Origin: Microbacterium oxydans | Lineage (GTDB): Bacteria; Actinomycetota; Actinomycetes; Actinomycetales; Microbacteriaceae | Direction: 5' to 3' | Assembly: GCF_026559675.1 (NCBI RefSeq) | Contig: NZ_CP092891.1 | Location: 3,596,001 to 3,660,000, forward strand | Length of the DNA: 64,000 bases | Part shown: piece by piece, positions 36,282 to 44,597 of the stretch | Position numbering within the stretch: the first letter of the stretch is position 1 | Layout of the letters: every line of letters begins with the position of its first letter | Notes under the pieces: model-generated | The model's input: the letters and a program-made list of their open reading frames with translations, nothing else | What the model was told of the DNA's origin: nothing | Databases searched by the model: none | Position numbers and translations under genes: made by a program

Positions 36282-37271
36282 ATGAGCCGCACGACGATCG
36301 CCGATGTCGCTCGCGAAGCAGGCGTCACGAAGGCCACGGTCTCGCACGCCCTCAGCGGCAACCGCCCGATCTCCGAGGAGACGAAGGCGAAGGTCCTCGC
36401 CGCGGCCGAGAAGCTGAACTGGGCACCGAGCCAGAGCGCGCGGGCCCTCGCCACCCGGCGCGCCAACGCGGTCGCCGTCGTGCTGGCGCGTGACCCCGAG
36501 GTCATCGCGAACGACTCGTTCTTCCCCGCCTTCATCGCCGGCGTCGAATCGGTGCTCGCCGAGACCGAGACGGCACTCCTGCTCCAGGTCGTCTCCGGCC
36601 GAGACGCCGAGGAGCGCGCCTACCGCACCCTCACCCACGGCCGAGCCGACGGAGCTCTCCTGCTCGACCTGCGCACCGACGACTGGCGCGTCCCGTTCCT
36701 CGACGACCTCGGCCTGCCCACCGTCCTGGTCGGCACCTACGACCAGCCGACGGGATTCTCCTGCGTCCGCACCGACGACGCCGCCCCGGTCCGTGAGATC
36801 ATCGCGCACCTCCGCGCCGCCGGGCACGAGCGCATCGCCCATGTCTCCGGACCTCTCGCCTACGTCCACTCCAAGGCGCGCGCGGCGGCGTATGTCGAGG
36901 CGATCGGCGGCGACGAGCTGCTCCGCGAGGGCGACTTCACCGCTGCCAGCGGGCGCACGCGCACCGCCGAGCTCCTCGCCCTCCCGGAGCGGCCGACCGC
37001 GATCCTCTACTCGAACGACACCATGGCGATCGCCGGTCTCTCCTACGCGCGCTCCCAGGGCCTCGCGATCCCGCAGGACCTCGCGATCTCCGGGTTCGAC
37101 GACGACCACCTCTCCGCCCACCTGTCCCCGGCGCTCACCAGCGTCTCATCCGACCCCGCGGCCCGAGGCCGCGCCGCCGCCCGCCTCCTGCGGGCAGACA
37201 TCCTCGGAGCGCAGCCGCGCACCGAGATCGTCGACTGCAACGTCGTGCACTTCCGCGACAGCACCAGCTAG
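36282..37271 (+). CDS. LacI-family transcriptional regulator of sugar operon
   Basis: A 329-residue repressor. The HTH (4-24) reads TIADVAREAGVTKATVSHAL, followed by the hinge helix PSQSARALATRRANAV, and the periplasmic-binding-protein-like effector domain ends ISGFDDDHLSAHLSPALTSV. GAGGAGG precedes ATG 36282. It is the first gene of an operon with a sugar ABC importer and glycosidases. The effector is likely an oligosaccharide or breakdown product, possibly a mannoside in view of the GH130-type enzyme. Confidence 0.93.
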   Translation: MSRTTIADVAREAGVTKATVSHALSGNRPISEETKAKVLAAAEKLNWAPSQSARALATRRANAVAVVLARDPEVIANDSFFPAFIAGVESVLAETETALLLQVVSGRDAEERAYRTLTHGRADGALLLDLRTDDWRVPFLDDLGLPTVLVGTYDQPTGFSCVRTDDAAPVREIIAHLRAAGHERIAHVSGPLAYVHSKARAAAYVEAIGGDELLREGDFTAASGRTRTAELLALPERPTAILYSNDTMAIAGLSYARSQGLAIPQDLAISGFDDDHLSAHLSPALTSVSSDPAARGRAAARLLRADILGAQPRTEIVDCNVVHFRDSTS

Positions 37272-37323
37272 TCGGCATCGCCATCCCCACCGGGTCATCA
37301 CCCGCCGTGTCAAGGAGGACACC

Positions 37324-38592
37324 ATGAAGAAGCTCCCCGCACTCGCCCTGATCGGCGCCTTCGCACTCGTCGCCACCGGATGCTCGTCCGGCGGCGGAGG
37401 CGGAGGAGAGGGCGCCGCCGAAGGCACCGGCCCGATCACGATCTGGCTCTCCAACAACGAGCAGGAGGTGGCCTGGGGCAAGGCCGTCGTCGAGGCCTGG
37501 AACGCCGATCACCCCGACGAGAAGGTCAAGGCGCAGGAGATCCCCGCCGGCTCCTCTTCAGAGGAGGCGATCACCGCCGCCATCACCGCCGGCACCGCCC
37601 CCTGCCTCGTCTACAACGTGGCGCCCGCCGCGGTCTCCGGCTGGGTCAAGCAGGGAGGACTCGTCGACCTCAGCAAGATCGACGGTGGCAGCGACTACAT
37701 CACGAAGCGCGGCGGCGAGATCGACTCCTATCAGAGCGACGGCAGCTTCTACCAGCTCCCGTGGAAGTCGAACCCCGTCATGGTCATGTACAACAAGGCG
37801 CTCTTCCAGGCCGCGGGCATCGATCCCGAGGACCCGCAGATGAACACGTACGACGCGTTCCTCGAGGGGTCGCGCAAGATCGTCGCCTCCGGAGTGCAGA
37901 GTGCCATCTGGCCGGCGCCGACCAGCGAGTTCTATCAGCCGTGGTTCGACTTCTACCCGCTCTACCTGGCCGAGACCGACGGCACGATGCTCGTCGAGGA
38001 CGGCGAGGCCACGTTCGACTCGGATGCCGGACGCACCGTCTCCGAGTTCTGGAAGACCTTCTACGACGAGAAGCTCTCGCCGAACGAGGCGTCGACCGAC
38101 GACGCGATGTCCGCCGGCACCACCGCGATGCAGCTCGCCGGCCCCTGGGCGATCCCGTCCTACGCCGACACGGTCGACGTGGGCTTCATGCCGGTGCCGA
38201 CCAGCGACGGCCGCGAGAACCCGACGACCTTCGCCGACTCCAAGAGCGTGTCGATGTTCACGGCCTGCAAGAACCAGGGCACGGCGTGGGAGTTCCTGAA
38301 GTTCTCCACCAGCGAGGACAGCGACGGGCAGCTCCTGGAGGCCACCGGGCAGATGCCGATGCGCACCGGGCTCACCGACACCTACGCCGACTACTTCGCG
38401 GCCAACCCGAACTACGTGGCGTTCGCCGAGCAGGCCGAGAAGACGGCCGACGTGCCCAGCATCCCGAACTCGGTGGAGGCCTGGCAGGCGTTCCGCGACG
38501 AGTACTCCTCCGCCGTGATCTTCGACAAGGAGTCGATCGACGACTTCCTCGGGAACGCGGCGACGAAGATCGACAAGCTCGTCGCCGAGTGA
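37324..38592 (+). CDS. ABC sugar-binding lipoprotein
   Basis: A 422-residue extracellular solute-binding protein (family 1). The signal peptide ends in lipobox VATGC with the lipidated cysteine at residue 20, followed by a serine/glycine spacer. The body has the TIWLSNNEQEVAWGKAVVEA start and NPVMVMYNKALF region usual for sugar-binding proteins. It delivers the substrate to the two permeases encoded next. No ATPase gene is in the cluster; such importers commonly share an MsmK-type ATPase. An AAGGAGGACACC site precedes ATG 37324. Confidence 0.93.
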   Translation: MKKLPALALIGAFALVATGCSSGGGGGGEGAAEGTGPITIWLSNNEQEVAWGKAVVEAWNADHPDEKVKAQEIPAGSSSEEAITAAITAGTAPCLVYNVAPAAVSGWVKQGGLVDLSKIDGGSDYITKRGGEIDSYQSDGSFYQLPWKSNPVMVMYNKALFQAAGIDPEDPQMNTYDAFLEGSRKIVASGVQSAIWPAPTSEFYQPWFDFYPLYLAETDGTMLVEDGEATFDSDAGRTVSEFWKTFYDEKLSPNEASTDDAMSAGTTAMQLAGPWAIPSYADTVDVGFMPVPTSDGRENPTTFADSKSVSMFTACKNQGTAWEFLKFSTSEDSDGQLLEATGQMPMRTGLTDTYADYFAANPNYVAFAEQAEKTADVPSIPNSVEAWQAFRDEYSSAVIFDKESIDDFLGNAATKIDKLVAE

Positions 38593-38596
38593 CACC

Positions 38597-39493
38597 GTGA
38601 CCGACCAGAAGCGGTTGCGCACCCGATGGCTGGGTGCGCAACCGATCGGCGGACTGTTCGCGCTGCCGTACTTCGTGTTCGTGATCGCGATCTTCGCGTA
38701 TCCGCTCGCGTTCGCGGTGTACATCGCCTTCCACGCCTACTTCTTCACCGCTCCCGGCACCGAGGTCGACCGCCCCTTCGTGGGCTTCGACAACTTCGCC
38801 ACGGTCCTCACCGACCCGCGGGTGCTCGGCTCGTTCCGCAACACCCTGATCTTCCTGGTCATCAACGTGCCCCTGACGGCGGTGCTCTCGCTCGTGCTGG
38901 CGGCGGCGCTCAACACCGGCATCCGCTGGGTGGCGGCGTATCGCGTCGCCTTCTACGTGCCGTACCTCACGGCGAGCGTCTCGCTCGTCGGCGTGTGGAT
39001 GCTGCTGTTCTCGGGCAACGGGCTGATCAACACCATCCTCGGCCCGCTCGCCCCCGATCCGTCCTGGCTCGTGAACAGCGGGCTCGCGATGCCGATGATC
39101 GCGTTCTACGTGACCTGGAAGCAGCTCGGGTTCTACATCCTGCTGTACCTGGCGGCGCTGCAGAACGTGCCGAAGGAGCTGTACGAATCGGCGGAGACCG
39201 ACGGGGCCGGGGTGCTCTCGCGCTTCCGTCACGTCACCGTCCCCGGCGTGCGCAGCGCCACCACCCTCGTGCTGATCCTGTCGATCATCACCGGAGCCAA
39301 CCTCTTCACCGAGCCCTACCTGCTCACCAACGGCGGCGGGCCCGACGGCGCATCGACCACACCGGTGCTCCTCATCTACCAGCTGGGCATCCAGCAGCAG
39401 AACCCCGACACCGCAGCGGCCATCGGCATGATCCTCGTGATCCTCGTCGGGATGCTGTCGCTGGCGGCCAACCGCGCGACCAGGGAGCGATGA
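38597..39493 (+). CDS. Sugar ABC transporter permease (MalF-like)
   Basis: A 298-residue membrane protein with six helices. The EAA loop that docks the ATPase is LYESAETDGAGVLSRFRHVTVPG near residues 195-217 (key residues E-S-A-x-x-D-G-A). The GTG start lies four bases after the binding-protein stop. Pairs with the next gene to form the translocation channel. Confidence 0.93.
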   Translation: MTDQKRLRTRWLGAQPIGGLFALPYFVFVIAIFAYPLAFAVYIAFHAYFFTAPGTEVDRPFVGFDNFATVLTDPRVLGSFRNTLIFLVINVPLTAVLSLVLAAALNTGIRWVAAYRVAFYVPYLTASVSLVGVWMLLFSGNGLINTILGPLAPDPSWLVNSGLAMPMIAFYVTWKQLGFYILLYLAALQNVPKELYESAETDGAGVLSRFRHVTVPGVRSATTLVLILSIITGANLFTEPYLLTNGGGPDGASTTPVLLIYQLGIQQQNPDTAAAIGMILVILVGMLSLAANRATRER

Positions 39494-40332
39494 TGCGAAA
39501 GAAGCGTTCACTGCCCCGCGTCCTGAGCATCATCCTGCTCACGATCGCGGCCATCGGCTTCGCCTTCCCGTTCTACTTCATGATCGTGGGGGCGTTCCAG
39601 GAGAATCCGACGAACTCCCCCAGCGAGCTGTTCCCGACGAGCGGCTGGACCGTCGACAACTTCATCGCGATCGACTCGCGCATCGATCTGGTCGGCTCAC
39701 TGCTGAACTCGCTGATCTTCACCGCGGGGGTGCTCCTCGGCACCGTCGTGTTCGGCCTGCTCGCCGGCTACGCGATCGCACGCCTCGACTTCCGGGGCCG
39801 CGGCGTGATCTGGGTGCTGATGCTGCTCGTGCAGATGGTGCCGTTCCAGCTGCTGATGATCCCGCTCTACGTGCAGATCACCCGCAGCTACGGCCTCGGC
39901 GACTCGTACCTGGGCATGATCCTGCCGTTCCTCATCAACACCACGGCGGTGTTCATCTTCGTGCAGTTCTTCAAGGCGCTGCCGGTGGAGATCTTCGAGG
40001 CGGCGCGCATCGACGGCGCCGGCGAGATCCGTCTGCTGACCTCGGTCGCGATCCCGCTGATCCGTCCCGTCCTGGTGACGGTCGTCCTCGTCACGTTCAT
40101 CGGCCCCTGGAACGAGTTCCTCTGGCCCTTCCTCATCACGAAGGATGCGAGCCTGCAGCCGCTGGCGGTGTCCCTCGCGAACTACATCTCCAACGTGGCG
40201 CAGTCCACGGCCAACCCGAACGGTGCGATCCTCGCCGGCGCCACGGCGCTCGCGTTCCCCGTCGTGATCCTGTTCGTCGTCTTCCAGCGGTTCTTCCGCG
40301 CCACCGACCTCGGTGCAGCCGTCAAAGGCTGA
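39490..40332 (+). CDS. Sugar ABC transporter permease (MalG-like)
   Basis: A 280-residue permease with six helices and the EAA motif IFEAARIDGAGEIRLL. The start ATG overlaps the preceding stop (ATGA); a second ATG directly follows, so either could serve. It completes the heterodimeric channel for the substrate of the binding lipoprotein. Confidence 0.93.
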   Translation: MMRKKRSLPRVLSIILLTIAAIGFAFPFYFMIVGAFQENPTNSPSELFPTSGWTVDNFIAIDSRIDLVGSLLNSLIFTAGVLLGTVVFGLLAGYAIARLDFRGRGVIWVLMLLVQMVPFQLLMIPLYVQITRSYGLGDSYLGMILPFLINTTAVFIFVQFFKALPVEIFEAARIDGAGEIRLLTSVAIPLIRPVLVTVVLVTFIGPWNEFLWPFLITKDASLQPLAVSLANYISNVAQSTANPNGAILAGATALAFPVVILFVVFQRFFRATDLGAAVKG

Positions 40333-40347
40333 CCAGAAAGGGACCCC

Positions 40348-41349
40348 ATGTTCACCGGAGCCTCCTTCCCCCTCGGACCGTTCACGCCGTACGACGGCAA
40401 TCCCATCCTGCGCCCGCGCGGCGACAGCTGGGAGTCGGCCAACCTTTACAACCCGGCCGCGCTCGTCGACGGCGACGAGGTCGTGCTGCTCTACCGCGCA
40501 CACGCCGACGACATCATCTCCCACATCGGCATCGCCCGCTCCCGGGACGGCGTCACCTTCACCCGCGAGGATGCGCCGATCCTCTCGCCGTCGGAGGACT
40601 ACGAGCGGTACGGCTGCGAGGACCCGCGCATCGCGCTGATCGAGGGCACCTACTACCTCACCTACACGGGCTGGGACCGGCGCAGCGCGCAGCTCTGCCT
40701 GGCGACCTCGACCGACCTGCGCACGTGGACCAAGCACGGGCCGCTGTTCGACGACTTCGACACCTTCAAGACAATGGACCCCCGTGGATTCAACTGGTCG
40801 AAGGCCGGCGTCATCGTGCCGCAGCGGATGCACGGGAAGTGGTGGATGTACTTCGGTGAGGGCGCGATCTACTGGGCGACCAGCGATGACCTCATCCACT
40901 GGACACCGGGCACCCCCGACACCGAGCCGATGTACTCGCCGACGCCCGGCACCTGGGACGAGGCCCTCGTCGAGATCGGCACCTCGCCCGTGGTGACCGA
41001 CAACGGACTGCTGCTCTTCCTCACGAACGGTGCGACCCGCATCGTGCACGAGGACGGCTCGGTCGACGTCGACTACCGCTGCGGGCAGATCGCCATCGAT
41101 CCGGATGAGCCGACGACGGTCATCGCCCGCCTGCAGGAGCCGTGGCTGCGCCCGCAGACCTTCGAGGACATGCACGGGCTGGTCTCGAACGTGACCTTCG
41201 TGGAGGGACTCGTGAAGTTCCAGGAGAAGTGGTTCGCGTACTACGGGCAGTCCGACACGACGCTGGCCGTGGCGATCCACGATCCCGCCGAGCCGTGGGG
41301 TCGCGCGCTGCGCGACGGCGCCGATTCCCGCGTGGATGCCGGGGAGTGA
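40348..41349 (+). CDS. GH130-type mannoside phosphorylase / glycosidase
   Basis: A 333-residue five-bladed beta-propeller enzyme lacking a signal peptide, hence cytoplasmic. The GH130 hallmarks GNPILRP, LYNPAALVDGDEVVLLYRA (shortened here to YNPAALVDG) and YGCEDPRI are present. Members cleave or phosphorolyse beta-mannosides such as Man-GlcNAc, Man-Glc or beta-1,2-mannan fragments. Placed after the importer, it likely processes the imported oligosaccharide. Starts at ATG 40348, with AAAGGGACCCC before it. Confidence 0.88.
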   Translation: MFTGASFPLGPFTPYDGNPILRPRGDSWESANLYNPAALVDGDEVVLLYRAHADDIISHIGIARSRDGVTFTREDAPILSPSEDYERYGCEDPRIALIEGTYYLTYTGWDRRSAQLCLATSTDLRTWTKHGPLFDDFDTFKTMDPRGFNWSKAGVIVPQRMHGKWWMYFGEGAIYWATSDDLIHWTPGTPDTEPMYSPTPGTWDEALVEIGTSPVVTDNGLLLFLTNGATRIVHEDGSVDVDYRCGQIAIDPDEPTTVIARLQEPWLRPQTFEDMHGLVSNVTFVEGLVKFQEKWFAYYGQSDTTLAVAIHDPAEPWGRALRDGADSRVDAGE

Positions 41350-41353
41350 CGCC

Positions 41354-43408
41354 ATGGACGCCTCTCGGCGCACGTTCCTGACCTTCGCGGCAGCCGCCTC
41401 CGCCCTGGCGCTCGTCCCGGTGGATGCGGCCGTCGGTGCGACGACCCCGACCACCGGCGCCGGTGTCGCCACCGGGACCGGGTCGCACCCGCTCGAGGCC
41501 GATCGGCGCGGTCGGCTGACGAACCTCGCCCATCTGCGTTTCCTCCTCGCCGAGGTGCCGGTCGCGGCGAGCGCGGCGCACACGACGTTCGGCATCGACT
41601 CGCAGCCGACCGTGCGCGCGCCCTGGACCTACGCCGACACCGACGGTGCGGGCGGATATCGTCCGGTCGGCGGGGGCACCCGCGATGCCGTCACCGGCTA
41701 CTGGTCGCAGGGCGCCTACAACGCCGACGACATCGCCCGCGCGGCGATCGTGTTCCTCCGCGACTGGAGGGCGACGGGCGATACCCGGAGCCGCGACGAG
41801 GCGCGGGATGTGCTCCGCTCGCTGGCCTTCCTGCAGACGACCTCCGGCCCGAACGCCGGGCGCGTGGTGCTGTGGCAGCAGGAGGACGGCACCCTGACCC
41901 CCAGCGCGATCCCGGTCGAGCTGCCCGACCCCTCGGACTCGGCCGAGTCGTACTGGCTCGCCCGGTCGGTCTGGGCGTTCGGCGAGGGCCATGCGGCCTT
42001 CCGTCGGGCGGACCCGGCGTTCGCGGCGTTCCTCCTCGACCGGCTGCACCTGTGCCTGGATGCGCTCGGGCGGGAATCGCTCTCGCGCGCCGGGCAGTGG
42101 GTGCGCAGCGACGGGCGGCGGCTCCCCGCCTGGCTCATCGCGGGCGGTGCGGATGCCACGGCAGAGGCCATGCTCGGCCTCGCCGCGGCCACCGAGGCGG
42201 GCGACTCCCGCAGCCGCAAGGCCCTGCTGACGTACGGGGAGGGTGTGGCCGCGATGGCCACCGACCCGGCGCGGGGCTGGCCGTTCGGGGCGGTGCTGCC
42301 GTGGACGGGTTCGCTCGGGTTCTGGCACGCGTGGGGTGCCGCCGCACCGGAGGCTCTCGCCCGCGCCGGGGCCCTGCTCCGGCGCCGGGACTGGTCCTCC
42401 GCCGCACTCGCGGATGCCGGACGCTTCACGCCGCAGGTGCTCGCCGCGGGCGGGCCGCACAACGCGTGGGCGCCGCTTCCAGCCGAGGCGCAGATCGCCT
42501 ACGGCGCGCACGGTCGCGTGGCCGGGGCGCTGCAGGCCGCGGCCGTGGGCGGGGTCGGACTCCGCGCGGTCGCCGGCCTCGCCGCCGGCTGGTTCTTCGG
42601 CGCGAACACGGCGGGGGTGCCGGTGTACGACCCCGCGACGGGTGTGACGTTCGACGGGGTCGAGACCGACGGACGGGTGAACCGCAACTCCGGCGCCGAG
42701 TCGACGATCCACGGCCTGCTCACGATGCAGCTGCTCGACGCGAATCGGGACGTGGCGGAGCTCGCGACGTCGATCACGGGGCTGCGGGCGCACTCGGGCC
42801 TGCGGGTGATCGACGCCGAGACGGCACGGCTCTCTCCCGGCTGCGTCGTGGAGCGTCCCGAGGGCGGCGCCTGGACGGGCGAGGGCAACCTCTCGGGCGG
42901 GGCGTATGTGCGCATCCCTCGCGGCGAGTGGGTCGAGTTCGACGTGACGGAGGCGGGTGGCATCCTGCACGGGCTCGTGTGGCGGCAGGCTGCCGCTGCC
43001 GGCGAGGCGGAGTGGGAGGTGCGCCGCGGGCGTCGCCGGGTGTGGCGCACGCGCACGCCCGCGGGCGGGGCCGGCGACCGCGGGCTCACCGAGGCCGACG
43101 GGATGCTCGTGCCGCAGCTCCTCGGCGGCGATCTGCCGGAGACCGCGGTGACGGTGCGCTGCACGAGTCGCGGCGACGTGCGCCTGGATGCGCTGGTGAT
43201 CCAGCCGCGGGTCGTGAGCGCCGTGTACGCGACGACCTCGGGAGCCGCCGTGCTCTATGCGAACGGCGCACGGAAGGACCAGCGGGTCGCTCCGCTCGCA
43301 CCCGGCGAGGGGCGAGCTTACGAGGCGGACGGCTCTCCGGACGGCCGGGCGACCCAGGGCGGTCGGGTTCGCGTGCGCGGAACGGGCTTCACGATCACCC
43401 GCGGCTGA
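41354..43408 (+). CDS. Tat-exported alpha-helical-barrel glycosidase-like protein
   Basis: A 684-residue exported protein. The twin-arginine signal SRRTFLTFAAAA (RR at 5-6) and hydrophobic core end near ALA/VGA at about residue 29. Residues about 50-480 are alpha-helical with repeated W/H/D-rich turns (ESYWLARSVWAFGEG, GGPHNAWAPL), resembling an (alpha/alpha)6 six-hairpin glycosidase. Residues about 500-684 form a beta-rich carbohydrate-binding-like domain. I cannot assign a GH family. Four bases after the GH130 stop, so it is in the same operon and likely acts outside on the polysaccharide that the importer serves. Confidence 0.75.
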   Translation: MDASRRTFLTFAAAASALALVPVDAAVGATTPTTGAGVATGTGSHPLEADRRGRLTNLAHLRFLLAEVPVAASAAHTTFGIDSQPTVRAPWTYADTDGAGGYRPVGGGTRDAVTGYWSQGAYNADDIARAAIVFLRDWRATGDTRSRDEARDVLRSLAFLQTTSGPNAGRVVLWQQEDGTLTPSAIPVELPDPSDSAESYWLARSVWAFGEGHAAFRRADPAFAAFLLDRLHLCLDALGRESLSRAGQWVRSDGRRLPAWLIAGGADATAEAMLGLAAATEAGDSRSRKALLTYGEGVAAMATDPARGWPFGAVLPWTGSLGFWHAWGAAAPEALARAGALLRRRDWSSAALADAGRFTPQVLAAGGPHNAWAPLPAEAQIAYGAHGRVAGALQAAAVGGVGLRAVAGLAAGWFFGANTAGVPVYDPATGVTFDGVETDGRVNRNSGAESTIHGLLTMQLLDANRDVAELATSITGLRAHSGLRVIDAETARLSPGCVVERPEGGAWTGEGNLSGGAYVRIPRGEWVEFDVTEAGGILHGLVWRQAAAAGEAEWEVRRGRRRVWRTRTPAGGAGDRGLTEADGMLVPQLLGGDLPETAVTVRCTSRGDVRLDALVIQPRVVSAVYATTSGAAVLYANGARKDQRVAPLAPGEGRAYEADGSPDGRATQGGRVRVRGTGFTITRG

Positions 43409-43471
43409 GGCCCGCCGAACTCGATCGCCGTCGGGGTATCCGATGCCGCGCCGACGGAGTAGCGTGCCCGC

Positions 43472-44437
43472 ATGGCGATCGCGACGGAGACGATGGACTG
43501 GCTGCTCGACGGGGATCCCGCGCTGCGCTGGCAGGTCGAGCGCGATCTGCTGCGGGAGCCCGAGGAGGTGTGGCAGGCGACGCGGGCACGGGTCGCCTCC
43601 GAGGGCTTCGGCGCCGCGCTCCTCGCCCGGCAGGACGATGACGGTCAGTGGGCCGGAGGCGCCTTCTTCCCGGCAGGGTTCTTCGGCAGTGCGGAGGCGG
43701 AGGAGCCGGGGCAGCCGTGGACGGCCACGACCTGGTCGCTGAACGATCTGCGCGAATGGGGCGTGGACGCCGCGGTGCTCGGCGACACCGCGGAGCGCCT
43801 GGCGCAGAACAGTCGATGGGAGTACGACGACCTGCCCTACTGGGGCGGCGAGGTCGACGTGTGCATCAACGCCTACACGCTGGCGAACGGCGCCTGGCTG
43901 GGTGCCGACGTCTCCGCGCTCGCCCGCTGGTTCCCCGCCCACCGGCTGGAGGACGGCGGATGGAACTGCGAGGCGGAGGAGGGCGACTCGGTGCGGTCGT
44001 CCTTCCACTCCACGCTCAACGCCCTGCGCGGGATGCTCGCCTACGAGCGACTCACCGGCGACACGTCGTTGCGGGAGGCACGGCACTCGGGCGAGGAGTA
44101 CCTGCTGCGGCGACGGCTGCTGTACCGCGAGTCGACCGGAGAGCAGGTCGGTCCCTTCGTCGGGCGCTTCGTGTATCCGAACCGCCATCGGTACAGCGCG
44201 ATGACGGCCCTGGACCACTTCCGCGAGGCGTCGCTCGTCGAGGGCCGTGCCCCCGACGAGCGGATCGCGGATGCCGTCGAGCTGGTGCGTGCCGCGCGAC
44301 GGCCCGACGGCTCGTGGACGCAGGGCGCTCCGCTCGCCGGTCGCACCTGGTTCCCGGTCGATGCCGGGGAGGGCCATCCCTCCCGCTGGCTCACGCTGAT
44401 CGGCACGCGCGTCCTCGACTGGGCCGGCGGCGCCTGA
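43472..44437 (+). CDS. Squalene-cyclase/prenyltransferase-fold hypothetical protein
   Basis: A 321-residue soluble protein rich in alternating helices, with repeated GG-W/QW-like turns (LEDGGWNCEAEEGDS, RRPDGSWTQG) that recall the alpha/alpha toroid of squalene cyclases and prenyltransferases. The catalytic D-x-D-D motif of cyclases is absent. TAGCGT (43460-43465) six bases before ATG 43472 suggests its own leaderless promoter rather than membership of the preceding operon. Function unknown. Confidence 0.75.
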   Translation: MAIATETMDWLLDGDPALRWQVERDLLREPEEVWQATRARVASEGFGAALLARQDDDGQWAGGAFFPAGFFGSAEAEEPGQPWTATTWSLNDLREWGVDAAVLGDTAERLAQNSRWEYDDLPYWGGEVDVCINAYTLANGAWLGADVSALARWFPAHRLEDGGWNCEAEEGDSVRSSFHSTLNALRGMLAYERLTGDTSLREARHSGEEYLLRRRLLYRESTGEQVGPFVGRFVYPNRHRYSAMTALDHFREASLVEGRAPDERIADAVELVRAARRPDGSWTQGAPLAGRTWFPVDAGEGHPSRWLTLIGTRVLDWAGGA

Positions 44438-44459
44438 ACCGAGAGCCCCTCGACGGGAG

Positions 44460-44484
44460 CAGCATCCCGACATGCTGTTCTTTT
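44460..44484 (+). terminator. Rho-independent-type terminator within the repeat
   Basis: CAGCAT (44460-44465) pairs with ATGCTG (44472-44477) around a six-base loop, followed by TTCTTTT. It follows the stop of the cyclase-fold gene by 20 bases and would end that transcript. An identical copy lies at 47213-47237. Confidence 0.65.
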
Positions 44485-44510
44485 GAGTTATTCAAATGAC
44501 GGGGTACACT
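44482..44510 (+). promoter_or_regulatory. Duplicated Fur-box promoter driving the inserted gene
   Basis: Palindrome TTTGAGTTATTCAAA (44482-44496) overlaps a TTGAGT -35 (44483-44488). A TACACT -10 (44505-44510) follows after 16 bases, and the ATG is six bases on. Identical to the promoter of the Fur-family gene, so transcription of the inserted TPR gene should respond to the same regulator. Confidence 0.75.
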
Positions 44511-44516
44511 CGAGGC

Positions 44517-44564
44517 ATGGAGACAGAACTCGACTCGGCGCTTCGCTCGGTCACGCGCGGCTAG
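44517..44564 (+). pseudogene. Truncated 5' end of Fur-family gene (15 codons)
   Basis: ATG and nine further codons identical to the Fur-family gene at 47270, then five foreign codons and TAG: METELDSALR followed by SVTRG. It marks the left junction of the inserted unit and would act as a short upstream reading frame ahead of the TPR gene. Confidence 0.85.
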
Positions 44565-44597
44565 GCAGCGGGAGTTGCTAGAACCAGTCGAGTTCGA

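Larger units (their letters stand above)
44456..44546. repeat. 91-bp direct repeat, left copy
   Basis: Identical to 47209-47299, offset exactly 2,753 bases. The copy contains a hairpin terminator, the Fur-box palindrome, a promoter and the first ten codons of the Fur-family gene. Flanking bases differ on both sides, so the repeat is exactly 91 bases long. Confidence 0.97.

Noticed and set aside
41120..44473. A 1,117-codon minus-strand open frame over the sugar-operon enzymes
   Set aside because: Antisense shadow caused by strong GC-rich third positions of genuine plus-strand genes with recognisable motifs.
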